DNA of 64,000 nucleotides from Entomospira nematocerorum (GTDB lineage Bacteria > Spirochaetota > Spirochaetia > WRBN01): NCBI RefSeq assembly GCF_028748105.1, contig NZ_CP118169.1, forward strand, positions 46,287 through 110,286, read 5' to 3'. Shown in pieces: positions 1-8,064 of the stretch. Each line of letters opens with the position of its first letter. Positions within the stretch are counted from its first letter, which is position 1. A model generated the notes under the pieces. It had not been told where the DNA came from. It did no database searches and was given only the letters and a program-made list of their open reading frames with translations. The translations under genes and the position numbers were made by a program.

Positions 1-233
1 ATAACATGGCTAGCGTCTATAGGAGCTCCCACGAGAGCTAATGTCCAAGCTCCTGCTTTGAGGGTATCCATATCTACAGACGCCCAGCCACAAAGGGAGA
101 CGATCATACCAGCTGTAACAAGGAGTATCGCCAATAATTTGCCAGCTAGAGATAACCCATTAGGCGTTAACCATGCATGATGTAATCTGCTCTCTTGTGC
201 CTGCGTGATCGCTGTAAAGGAAGTGCTATCCAT
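1..233 (-). CDS. Membrane protein, N-terminal part (runs off the window)
   Basis: Only the first 77 or so codons are present; the gene continues beyond base 1. The start is the ATG at 231-233, which overlaps the TAG stop of the upstream gene, so the two are translationally coupled. The visible protein begins with a short polar stretch and then has two hydrophobic segments, roughly residues 31-49 (GKLLAILLVTAGMIVSLCG) and 57-72, so it is probably an inner-membrane protein. No family is recognised. A small membrane partner of the DUF261-like protein would be consistent with the coupling, but that is inference. Confidence 0.5.
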   Translation of the reverse strand, partial: MDSTSFTAITQAQESRLHHAWLTPNGLSLAGKLLAILLVTAGMIVSLCGWASVDMDTLKAGAWTLALVGAPIDASHV

Positions 234-660
234 AGAATTGATACCCCATTAATTGCTCTGGCTCTAGAGAGTAAGAGGCTATACGTGCATCAAAAGGATC
301 ATATATCTGCCCTAAGCGATTATAGAGTGTAAAGTGCTGGTGCTTGGTATGACGCTGCCGCCAACGGGCAATGCGAAATTGTACACGAGCATCGTTCTCT
401 GCAACACCCCAGTATGTAGGCGTTGTGAGTAAGGTTACCCCACCAATCTGACGGAGCTGACTCCCCAACAGGGCCAAGAGATCCTGTGGTTTTTGTACCC
501 GACAGTTACCATCAATAATATCACGTGCTAGAGCACGTTGATAGATATCCTCCACTTCATAGGCTTGCCAATCCTCCCGATGCATGGCAAGATGTGCTAA
601 AAAATTACAGCCAAATGATTGAATTTCGGTACGTAAGTTTGGATCGTTCTGTTTGATCAT
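226..660 (-). CDS. DUF261-like protein, possible papain-fold cysteine peptidase
   Basis: 144-residue soluble protein. The pattern FGCNFLA (Cys18) followed much later by QHFTLYNR (His109) and IYDPF (Asp121) is the Cys...His...DP arrangement of C39-like/papain-fold peptidases. The overall look, including EVEDIYQRALARDIIDGNC in the middle, resembles DUF261, a family I know from Borrelia plasmids and phage-like elements. The assignment is by eye. The gene overlaps the following membrane protein gene by 8 bases. An open frame upstream at 657-851 was not accepted. The role is unknown; if the peptidase reading is right, Cys18 and His109 would be catalytic. Confidence 0.5.
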   Translation of the reverse strand: MIKQNDPNLRTEIQSFGCNFLAHLAMHREDWQAYEVEDIYQRALARDIIDGNCRVQKPQDLLALLGSQLRQIGGVTLLTTPTYWGVAENDARVQFRIARWRQRHTKHQHFTLYNRLGQIYDPFDARIASYSLEPEQLMGYQFYG

Positions 661-759
661 CTTTTTCTCTCCTCTCTGTAGAGATCTCTACAGATATAGC
701 ATAGCAGAAGTGGAGAGAATCGCATCACGGTTAGAATCATCATGAAGTAAAAATAATGA

Positions 760-788
760 TTGCTGCTTGCTAAAAGTCGTGCTAAAAT
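760..788 (+). promoter_or_regulatory. Predicted sigma-70 promoter of the fructose operon
   Basis: A -35 box TTGCTG (760-765), a 17-base spacer and a -10 box TAAAAT (783-788) lie 66 bases before the first gene of the PTS operon. Confidence 0.5.
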
Positions 789-853
789 AGTAGATATAGG
801 AGTCATCTCCCAGTAATTCATGCAGTCATCCCAACCAAAGAGGAGAATCAAGG

Positions 854-1333
854 ATGCAGTTATTCCATAAAAAACTTGTCGTTACAGATGCCAATGTCTT
901 TTTAGATGGTGATATTATCACTAAAGAGGCCATCTTACAATTTATCGTGCACCAAGCCAAAGAGCTTGGAGTGATTAGTCAGCAAGATGAAGTCTATAAT
1001 GCCTTTGTAGAACGAGAGCGAGAAAGTAGTACGGGTGTGGGTTTGGGTGTGGCTATTCCACATGCACGCTGTAAAGCGATTAAGCATCCTAGTATCTTTC
1101 TGTATCGTGCCAATCAAGTCATTGCAGATTGGCATAGTATTGATGAGACCCCCATTAAGGTGGCCATAGCACTGTTTATTCCCGAGAGAGCCAGTAAGGA
1201 TCATTTAAAACTCCTCTCTAAGTTAGCGGTACGTCTTCTTGATGAGGAATTTGTCACAATGCTGCACTATACTGATGACAAAGAGACTATCGCTGAGGCG
1301 ATCAATCAAGCCATCTCTGAAGATCCACTATAA
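854..1333 (+). CDS. PTS fructose-type EIIA protein
   Basis: 159-residue EIIA of the fructose/nitrogen PTS family (PTS_EIIA_2). The phosphorylatable histidine is His70 in GVAIPHAR, the family signature. It should take phosphate from HPr and pass it to the EIIB domain encoded two genes downstream. It is a stand-alone domain with no HPr-like (FPr) fusion, so a general HPr must exist elsewhere. An RBS (GGAG, 842-845) precedes the ATG. It is first of a three-gene operon with 1-phosphofructokinase and EIIBC, which makes fructose import the likely role; a nitrogen-PTS regulatory role is unlikely given these neighbours. Confidence 0.85.
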   Translation: MQLFHKKLVVTDANVFLDGDIITKEAILQFIVHQAKELGVISQQDEVYNAFVERERESSTGVGLGVAIPHARCKAIKHPSIFLYRANQVIADWHSIDETPIKVAIALFIPERASKDHLKLLSKLAVRLLDEEFVTMLHYTDDKETIAEAINQAISEDPL

Positions 1334-1359
1334 AATAGACTATTAAGGAACTACTGCCT

Positions 1360-2316
1360 ATGCATATTTATACCTTAACCATGAATCCAGCTATTGATCT
1401 CTTTATCGATACCTTGCAGTATCAACCAAATCAGGTCAACCGATCGCAGGAGTGGCATGTGCACGCTAATGGCAAGGGCGTTAACGTCTCCTTGGTGCTA
1501 CAGCAGCTAGGAGTATCGAGTCGTGCGATGGGGTTTTGTGGTGGGTTTACCGGTGAATTTCTGGTTAAGACACTCCAAGAGAACTCTATCGCCTCGTACT
1601 TTATTCAAGGTGAGGGGGTTACCCGAATTAATAGCTTTGTCTATGTCCATGAAAATCAAAGCGAGTTCAAGATAAATAACCCCGGACCAAAGGCCAATGA
1701 AGAACAACGTATAGCATTAATTCAGATGATTCAAGAACATCTACAACCAGAAGATATCATAATTATATCCGGCAGTTACCTTGGAGTTGTCGATCGCCCT
1801 TATATGATGCACCTTATCGATATTATCAGTGCAAAAGGGGCGAAACTCGTCTTTGATGTCGATGACACCGAGCTCTTTTGGTATGCCGTACAGCATAAAC
1901 CTTATTTAGTGAAACCCAGTGAAGAGGAGTTAATTCGCTTCTTCGCCTATCCCTCTGTAGAGGAGGGAGATGATTCTCTCGATCGAGCCAGTAGTATTCT
2001 CATAGAGAAGGGAGTCGCTCATGTAATCATCTCCTTAGGAGCGCGTGGAGCTTACTATGCACATCAGCATCTACGGCTCTATGCTCCAGCACCACAAGGG
2101 AAAGTCGTCAATACCAGTTGTGCAGGGGATGCCATGCTTGCAACATTTGTCGCTAAGCAAGCCGTTGCTGATCTACCACTAGCTGATGCCTTAGCCTATG
2201 CAGTAGCAGCGGGAAGCTCAACGGCATTTGTCCCGATTCTCAGCGATTTACACGATATTGAATCATTAAAAAGCCGGATTCATGTGCAATCCATGGCAAA
2301 AGGAGAACAATTATGA
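1360..2316 (+). CDS. fruK: 1-phosphofructokinase
   Basis: 318-residue PfkB-family sugar kinase that phosphorylates fructose 1-phosphate, the product of the fructose PTS, to fructose 1,6-bisphosphate. The start MHIYTLTMNPAIDLF is typical of FruK/LacC proteins; the glycine-rich NGKGVNVS (residues 38-45) binds sugar phosphate, and the C-terminal TSCAGDAML (252-260) is the anion-hole motif, with Asp257 as catalytic base. The usual first glycine of GAGD is cysteine here. It lies 26 bases after EIIA and overlaps the next gene by 4 bases (ATGA), so it is co-translated with EIIBC. Tagatose-6-phosphate kinase is the main alternative, but the PTS partners favour FruK. Confidence 0.88.
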   Translation: MHIYTLTMNPAIDLFIDTLQYQPNQVNRSQEWHVHANGKGVNVSLVLQQLGVSSRAMGFCGGFTGEFLVKTLQENSIASYFIQGEGVTRINSFVYVHENQSEFKINNPGPKANEEQRIALIQMIQEHLQPEDIIIISGSYLGVVDRPYMMHLIDIISAKGAKLVFDVDDTELFWYAVQHKPYLVKPSEEELIRFFAYPSVEEGDDSLDRASSILIEKGVAHVIISLGARGAYYAHQHLRLYAPAPQGKVVNTSCAGDAMLATFVAKQAVADLPLADALAYAVAAGSSTAFVPILSDLHDIESLKSRIHVQSMAKGEQL

Positions 2317-3707
2317 GTCAACCAAAGTATATTATCGCAGCAACTGGCTGTCCGACAGGGGTTGCGCACACCTTTATGGCTGCCGAAGCACTGCGTAAGG
2401 CTGCCAAAGAGCTCGATGTAGAAATTAAAGTAGAGACCCACGGTCAAGTGGGTATTGAAAATCCCTTAACCAAGCAAGATATCGAACAAGCGGATTGTGT
2501 CATTATCGCTGCAGATAAGGATGTGCAAGCACATCGATTTGGGGGCAAACCTGTAATCGTCACCTCCGTAGGTGATGGAATCAAGCGGGCGAAGGCGCTA
2601 GTGGAACAAGCCATTACTGATACATCCATCCCCATTATGCCTATGCAAGCATCAGAGTCGGCAAGCGCTGATAGCTCGGCATCCATGGCTAGGGAGTCGC
2701 TAGGACGCCGTGCATATAAGCATCTCATGAGCGGGGTTAGTCACATGCTACCCTTTGTCGTGGGTGGAGGTGTCTTAATTGCACTCTCTTTCTTTTGGGG
2801 TATTCACTCTGCGGATCCCAGCCACGAACAATATAACCCCATTGCGGCTAAACTCATGACCATTGGTGGTGTGAGTATGGGATTTATGGTTCCCGTATTA
2901 GCAGCCTTTATCGCACAGAGTATCGCCAGTCGCCCTGGATTAGTGGTGGGATTCATCGGTGGATCACTGGCGTTACAAGGGGGAACAGGATTCTTGGGTG
3001 GACTCGTTGCCGGCTTTCTCTCTGGAGGGATTATCCTTCTACTCCAACACTTATTCAAGCCACTTCCTAAGTCTCTCCAAGCCCTCAAAGCTATCTTTCT
3101 CTATCCAGTCTTGGGAATTATCAGCATTGGTCTCATCATGCTGGCTATATCCGCGCCGATGGAGCAGATCAACCATAATGTAATGCAATTTTTAGCCCAA
3201 TTTGAAGATGGTAATCCGCTTCTACTTGGTCTCATCGTTGGGAGTATGATGGCCTTTGATATGGGTGGTCCCATCAATAAAGCTGCCTATGTGACCGGAA
3301 CTGTCTTACTAGCACAAGGCAACACCTCCTTCATGGCCGGTGTTATGGCAGCTGGTATGACACCACCACTCATTACGGCACTGGCTACGACCCTATTTAG
3401 CAAGCAGTTTGATGCTGAAGAGCGTAATGCAGGCGTTATCAATTATCTCCTCAGTGCTACCTTCATTACCGAAGGAGCCATCCCCTTTGCCTCTAAAGAT
3501 CCGCTAAAGGTCATTCCTATCTTCATGATTGGATCCTCTCTCTCAGCGATGCTCACCTACCTATTTAAAGTGGCGGTTCCCGCTCCACATGGCGGTTTGA
3601 TCGTCTTACCACTGGTAACGCACGGACTCCTATGGTTAATTGCTATCATCTTGGGATCGCTATTGGGTGCACTGCTAATGGGTCTACAACGACGCTATTG
3701 GAAATAA
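2313..3707 (+). CDS. fruA: PTS fructose transporter, EIIBC
   Basis: 464-residue fused EIIB-EIIC permease importing and phosphorylating fructose in the inner membrane. Residues 1-100 are the EIIB domain with phospho-accepting Cys13 in the signature ATGCPTGVAHT. After a Ser/Ala-rich linker (about 107-132) comes the EIIC channel from about residue 138, with many hydrophobic helices and conserved stretches such as DMGGPINKAA and TEGAIPFA. FruA proteins often have two IIB-type domains; this one has a single one. It ends the operon before a strong terminator. Confidence 0.9.
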   Translation: MSQPKYIIAATGCPTGVAHTFMAAEALRKAAKELDVEIKVETHGQVGIENPLTKQDIEQADCVIIAADKDVQAHRFGGKPVIVTSVGDGIKRAKALVEQAITDTSIPIMPMQASESASADSSASMARESLGRRAYKHLMSGVSHMLPFVVGGGVLIALSFFWGIHSADPSHEQYNPIAAKLMTIGGVSMGFMVPVLAAFIAQSIASRPGLVVGFIGGSLALQGGTGFLGGLVAGFLSGGIILLLQHLFKPLPKSLQALKAIFLYPVLGIISIGLIMLAISAPMEQINHNVMQFLAQFEDGNPLLLGLIVGSMMAFDMGGPINKAAYVTGTVLLAQGNTSFMAGVMAAGMTPPLITALATTLFSKQFDAEERNAGVINYLLSATFITEGAIPFASKDPLKVIPIFMIGSSLSAMLTYLFKVAVPAPHGGLIVLPLVTHGLLWLIAIILGSLLGALLMGLQRRYWK

Positions 3708-3748
3708 AAATAGGGGGGTAAAGAAAATTATCTCTTTACCCCCTATTT
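3708..3748 (+). terminator. Rho-independent terminator of the fructose operon
   Basis: A 16-17 bp stem (AAATAGGGGGGTAAAGA pairing with TCTTTACCCCCTATTT, one bulged G) begins directly after the fruA stop codon; A-rich and T-rich flanks make it usable from either strand. Confidence 0.85.
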
Positions 3749-3782
3749 CTCTATGTATCAAGAGATGACTCGTTAATAAAGC

Positions 3783-3890
3783 TTAGGTAACTGTTACGTG
3801 AAAGCGCATCTTGTGAACAACCTTATCTGTTGTTGTTACATCAAAAGTAATGGTTGTTGTTCCAGCTTTCTTTAATTCAATAATAATCAT
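3783..3890 (-). pseudogene. Remnant of an Ig-like or other beta-sandwich domain
   Basis: A 35-codon frame encoding MIIIELKKAGTTTITF, then about six polar residues, ending MRFHVTVT and a TAA. The threonine-rich alternating pattern looks like the last strands of a bacterial Ig-like (Big) domain. Upstream the frame stays open only to a TAA at 3915-3917, and no RBS or signal sequence precedes it, so it is best read as the 3' end of a decayed surface-protein gene. The rest of 3749-4038 is very AT-rich and shows no gene. Confidence 0.3.
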
Positions 3891-4038
3891 TATAAACTCA
3901 TATTTACACCCATTTTAATTAAAAAATTAATATACAATTATAATATTGTCAATATAAAGATAGTGTTTATTCAACGATATTTAACTATATATAACTTAAG
4001 ATTAAATGATTGACAAACAAAATTATTGTTATCCAATC

Positions 4039-4067
4039 TTGACGCAAGTTGCATTTTACGATAGATT
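4039..4067 (+). promoter_or_regulatory. Possible promoter of the envelope export operon
   Basis: TTGACG (4039-4044), a 17-base spacer and TAGATT (4062-4067), about 70 bases before the ABC ATPase start. Confidence 0.35.
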
Positions 4068-4139
4068 TACTATATGATTTAAAGTTGATATTAAGTATTT
4101 TTTGTATTTTTTTTTATCATATAGCAGGGAGTGCACTCG

Positions 4140-4823
4140 ATGATGTTATCTGTTTCTCAACTTCATAAAACTTATGGGCAAGGAGAGGCAGCAACCTATG
4201 CCTTGCGTGGTATTGATGTAACATTTAGTGAAAAAGAATTTACTGTCCTCTCAGGACCATCAGGCTGTGGAAAGTCTACCCTATTGAATTGTCTAGGTAC
4301 CCTTGACTCCTATGATCAAGGCGATATCGCTTTTTATGACAAAAGCTTCAATGCGATGCGTAGCAAAGATCAAACCACCTTTCGCCATGATCACTTAGGA
4401 TTTATTTTTCAAAACTATAATCTTATCCCTGTCTTGACAGTATATGAGAATATTGCACTTGCTATCACCCTAAAAAAGTGGAGTAAGCAAGTGATACACG
4501 ACGAGATCATGACACTTCTACAGGCAGTAGGACTCGAAGATAAGGTAGATAAACGACCCACACAGCTCTCTGGTGGACAGCAACAGCGCGTTGCCATAGC
4601 TAGAGCCTTAGTAAAAAAACCAGCGTTAATTTTAGCAGATGAACCCACTGCGAACCTTGATGCCAAGACATCACAAGAAATTCTTGATCTCATGATAAAG
4701 CTCAATGAAGAGCGTAAAACCACCTTTATCTTCAGTACACATGATCCCATGGTTAGCTCCGTAGCGAAGCGGATTATTCACATGAAAGATGGCGTTATTA
4801 CCTCTATAGAGGAGCGATCATAA
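4140..4823 (+). CDS. LolD/MacB-type ABC transporter ATPase
   Basis: ATP-binding subunit powering the two FtsX-type permeases that follow. Walker A GPSGCGKST, signature LSGGQQQR and Walker B LILADEPT are all intact, and the sequence after Walker B (ANLDAKT) is that of the LolD/MacB/FtsE branch. The frame is open from a GTG at 4131, but AGGGAG at 4126-4131 sits too close to that codon; the ATG at 4140 is correctly spaced, giving 227 residues. The stop runs into the next ATG (TAAATG), so the operon is tightly coupled. It could act in lipoprotein release (Lol), or in peptide or lipid export (MacB-like). Confidence 0.88.
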   Translation: MMLSVSQLHKTYGQGEAATYALRGIDVTFSEKEFTVLSGPSGCGKSTLLNCLGTLDSYDQGDIAFYDKSFNAMRSKDQTTFRHDHLGFIFQNYNLIPVLTVYENIALAITLKKWSKQVIHDEIMTLLQAVGLEDKVDKRPTQLSGGQQQRVAIARALVKKPALILADEPTANLDAKTSQEILDLMIKLNEERKTTFIFSTHDPMVSSVAKRIIHMKDGVITSIEERS

Positions 4824-6056
4824 ATGTTGGTGCTACAGATTGCGTTTCGAAATCTTTTTCGTAATAAAAGCCGTACGCTTGTGACCCTCTTTGCGATTGG
4901 GCTGAGTGTCGCCACCTATCTCTTCTTAGATAGCTTTATCCATGGAATGGATTACCAAGCAATTGCTAATCTTACGACATTTGATACTGGCTATGCCCAA
5001 ATCCTCTCTAAGGATGCCTTTGATAATCGTGGACGCCCTAGCTTAGAAGATGTCAGCGATCTACAGGCCATCGAACAGATTGTACAAGAAGCGGGTCTCA
5101 CTGCTCAAGTGGAGCGTGTGAGTCAGGCTGATCTGATCTTTTATGCCAGTGATGGATTTAATCTTGATGGAAATCTCCCCCTTGAGGTACGCTTTCTCGA
5201 TGCAGAGAGTCAAAAAATTCCTGCACTCAAAAGTGGTCAGACTCTACAGCAATGGAGCACTAACAGCAAAGAAGAGGCCAGTGGTATTTGGATGAGTCAA
5301 TATTATGCATACTATCTTGGAGCGCAGATTGGTATGCCTATCACCATGAAAATTACAACCGCCTATGGATCGCAAGAGCTTCTTGATGGCATCATTGCAG
5401 GATTTTTTGAGACTGACAATAGTATTGTCAATCAACGTGTCATCTTTGCAGATTGGCAACACAGTGCGAGTATCCTAGAGCTAGATACGCTTGCACAGGG
5501 GAACCGATTGACCTTCTATCGTCCGATACCCAAGAGTAAAACATTCGTGTTACCAGAACCTTATCAGCTCTATACATATCAAGAAATTAATCCCGAATTT
5601 GTGGCAGTAGCCAAATTTAATGAAGGGCGCAACTCGATTTTCTTATTCTTTATCTTCTTCGTCATTGTCATTGGTATCAGTAACACGGTGATGATGGCTA
5701 TCTATGAACGATTCAAAGAAATTGCAACACTTCGTGCATTTGGCATGCCCAACTTGTGGATTAGAATGCTCTTCTTTTGGGAGGGACTCTTATTAGGTAT
5801 CTTGGGGGCAATTATCGGTGTTATAATTGGAAGTTTGATTAATCTCTACATGATCTATGTGGGTCTTGATATTGCGGCTGTTGTCGAACAAAATAATAAT
5901 CTTGGTTATCCCATTAACTCCGTTATTCGCGGTCGCTTTGCCTGGAGACCCATCCTCTTCATCAGTGGATTAGTCGTGATGCTTACGGCAATCTTCTCCT
6001 TTACAACCACGCGTGTTGCGTTAAAACGCAGTATTGTCGCATCATTACATAGCTAA
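4824..6056 (+). CDS. FtsX/LolC-type ABC permease (first of two)
   Basis: 410-residue inner-membrane permease with MacB/LolC topology: one N-terminal helix after LVLQIAFRNLFRNKSRTLVT, a long periplasmic domain (about residues 45-265), then three C-terminal helices (about 272-292, 316-345, 375-397) in an FtsX domain. The basic N-terminal motif (R-N-L-F-R-N-K) is typical of this class and recurs in the next gene. With the ATPase and the LolA-like protein, the parsimonious role is moving a lipidated substrate out of the inner membrane. Confidence 0.82.
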   Translation: MLVLQIAFRNLFRNKSRTLVTLFAIGLSVATYLFLDSFIHGMDYQAIANLTTFDTGYAQILSKDAFDNRGRPSLEDVSDLQAIEQIVQEAGLTAQVERVSQADLIFYASDGFNLDGNLPLEVRFLDAESQKIPALKSGQTLQQWSTNSKEEASGIWMSQYYAYYLGAQIGMPITMKITTAYGSQELLDGIIAGFFETDNSIVNQRVIFADWQHSASILELDTLAQGNRLTFYRPIPKSKTFVLPEPYQLYTYQEINPEFVAVAKFNEGRNSIFLFFIFFVIVIGISNTVMMAIYERFKEIATLRAFGMPNLWIRMLFFWEGLLLGILGAIIGVIIGSLINLYMIYVGLDIAAVVEQNNNLGYPINSVIRGRFAWRPILFISGLVVMLTAIFSFTTTRVALKRSIVASLHS

Positions 6057-6072
6057 GAGGAGCGATTAAGAC

Positions 6073-7293
6073 ATGTTATTTATCACCATTGCACTACGTA
6101 ATATCTTTCGCAGTAAGAGTCGATCTCTATTTGCCTTTTTCTCCGTTGCGGTTGTTGCCTTTATCCTCACGATGGTTACCAGTGTGGCGGAAGGTTTAGT
6201 AGGCGAATCCATTGCCAATAGTCGCCTCTTTATTTCCGGTGACATCCAGGTGGAGCACAAAGATTATGAGCGATATTTCCGCTTCAATCCGTTAGGATAT
6301 CTTGTGGAACAAGAACCTATTGCCCAGCTCTTCGCTCAAAAGTATCCTGATCTAGAGGTATTTGCTCGGGATCAACAACCAAGTTTTCTCTACCATCAGG
6401 AGACTCTCTATCCGCTGATGATCTTCAGCTACGAACCTGATGACACCACCTGGATCAATGCCATTCAGGTACTGGAAGGAGAGTTCCCTCAAGCTACTAA
6501 AGAGATTGCCATGGGCTATGACCTGGCAAACACCTATCAACTCCACATTGGAGATCGTGTGATGCTTCTTACACAGACGGCTGATGGGGGTAGTAATGCC
6601 GTTAGTTATACGCTATCTGCCATAGTGAACTTTCCTAGCGCATCTTATAATGCCAATGGATTAATTATGCAAAATAGTGATATGGCATATCTCCTACGCA
6701 CGCAAGGTCATACGCATCTACAAATTACTTCTAGTAAGTCGCTATCAGAAAAAGAGTTAGCCACGCTAGCACAGGAGTTAGAGAAGCAACTACCAGAGCA
6801 ATATCTCTTGCGATCATGGCACGATACGGATGCAGGATCTTTGTTACGTATTCAGCACTTTATGATTGGATTAATGACCTCTATCTTCTTCATTCTGGGT
6901 AGTGGAGTCATTATCAATACCGCCATTATGAGTCTTTTAGAACGCACAACCGAGATCGGGCTCTTGCGTGCTTTTGGTTTCTCCACGCGTCAAGTGCGAT
7001 CGTTATTTGTCTTAGAATCGATCATTTTGCATACTGTGGCGATTATCAGTGGCATTCTCTTGGCAGTCATGCTCTCTTGGTTACTCAATCTCTTTCCCAT
7101 TCATCTGGATACCGAGGCCACGAAAGCATACAGTAGTTACAATATCTCAGGTGTGATTCGCTTTGTGATTAAATGGGATAATCTCTGGCGTATTGCCTTG
7201 ATTGCATTCACTATCAGTACGATTGTCTCCTACATTCCCACTCGCATGATCACACGTCTTCGTATTAGTACTATCTTGCGAACGCAAGTATAA
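6073..7293 (+). CDS. FtsX/LolE-type ABC permease (second of two)
   Basis: 406-residue paralogue of the preceding permease, likely its heterodimer partner. It starts LFITIALRNIFRSKSRSLFA, has one N-terminal helix, a periplasmic domain and three C-terminal helices including the FtsX pattern LLERTTEIGLLRAFG (compare ERFKEIATLRAFG in the first permease). An RBS (GAGGAG) precedes the ATG and the gap from the upstream gene is 16 bases. LolC/LolE proteins of E. coli have the same arrangement. The substrate cannot be read from the sequence. Confidence 0.82.
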   Translation: MLFITIALRNIFRSKSRSLFAFFSVAVVAFILTMVTSVAEGLVGESIANSRLFISGDIQVEHKDYERYFRFNPLGYLVEQEPIAQLFAQKYPDLEVFARDQQPSFLYHQETLYPLMIFSYEPDDTTWINAIQVLEGEFPQATKEIAMGYDLANTYQLHIGDRVMLLTQTADGGSNAVSYTLSAIVNFPSASYNANGLIMQNSDMAYLLRTQGHTHLQITSSKSLSEKELATLAQELEKQLPEQYLLRSWHDTDAGSLLRIQHFMIGLMTSIFFILGSGVIINTAIMSLLERTTEIGLLRAFGFSTRQVRSLFVLESIILHTVAIISGILLAVMLSWLLNLFPIHLDTEATKAYSSYNISGVIRFVIKWDNLWRIALIAFTISTIVSYIPTRMITRLRISTILRTQV

Positions 7294-7326
7294 CATGATG
7301 AAACATATTATTTTGAGGAGCAATGT

Positions 7327-8055
7327 ATGAAATATCTCTATTATCTATTATTCCTTATCGCTTGTACTCCCGCTGTGATGGCACAGACCGCACAGGAGAT
7401 CGTCGATAGAGCAGATGCTAACGCCAGTTTTGATCACGCTACCATGCAAGCAACCATCACGAGTACCGATGCCTTTGGTACCAAAGTTTATGAAACGCAG
7501 ATCCAACAATCTGGACGTGATGACAGCTTAATTGTCTTCTTAGCCGGAGAGAACAAAGGACAAAAAATTCTTCGTACACCCAATGAACTCTTTGTCTATT
7601 ATCCCGATGCAGATAATGTCGTTCGCCTCAAAGGTGCTGCATTACGACAAAGTGCCTTCGGTGATGTCTCTTACGAGGATTTGGCAAATAGCAAAACCCG
7701 TAGTGATCGCTTTAACCTCACGCTCGTTTCCACTGAAAATGTGGATGGCTTTACCACATGGGTCATTGATCTGGTGGCTAAAAATAAAGGGGAGAGCTAC
7801 CCTAAGCAACGCCTCTGGATCGATCAAGCGACCTATACTATCGTACGCGCTGAGTATCGTAGCGACTCTGGGAAACTCTTACGTGAATTACGTGCGAATG
7901 ATATTGTCAAACGTGGTAATCAATTTATCGCTACCCAGTTAACCTTTCAAGATGCCACCAAGAAGAATTCCAGCAGTACTCTTCGCATCACCAAGATTGA
8001 TCTCGATACCCCTCTGCCAACCAATACCTTTACTGTCGCAAATCTTAGCTTCTAA
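7327..8055 (+). CDS. LolA-like outer-membrane lipoprotein-sorting protein
   Basis: 242-residue periplasmic protein with a signal peptide (MKYLYYLLFLIACTPAVMAQ, probable cleavage after AMA-like VMA). The mature part begins TAQEIVDRAD and carries the beta-rich LolA/LolB-type fold pattern of the 'outer membrane lipoprotein-sorting protein' family: ELFVYYPDADNVVRL, RSDRFNLTLV, YPKQRLWIDQATYTIVRAEY. Known relatives are encoded beside MacB/LolCDE-like permeases. It probably carries a hydrophobic substrate from the permease complex to the outer membrane. No LolB partner is present; the barrel encoded next may be the acceptor. Confidence 0.8.
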   Translation: MKYLYYLLFLIACTPAVMAQTAQEIVDRADANASFDHATMQATITSTDAFGTKVYETQIQQSGRDDSLIVFLAGENKGQKILRTPNELFVYYPDADNVVRLKGAALRQSAFGDVSYEDLANSKTRSDRFNLTLVSTENVDGFTTWVIDLVAKNKGESYPKQRLWIDQATYTIVRAEYRSDSGKLLRELRANDIVKRGNQFIATQLTFQDATKKNSSSTLRITKIDLDTPLPTNTFTVANLSF

Positions 8056-8064
8056 GGAGGATAC

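Noticed and set aside
657..851. 64-codon frame on the minus strand between the DUF261-like and EIIA genes
   Set aside because: Starts with TTG, has no ribosome site and covers the predicted EIIA promoter; composition not protein-like.
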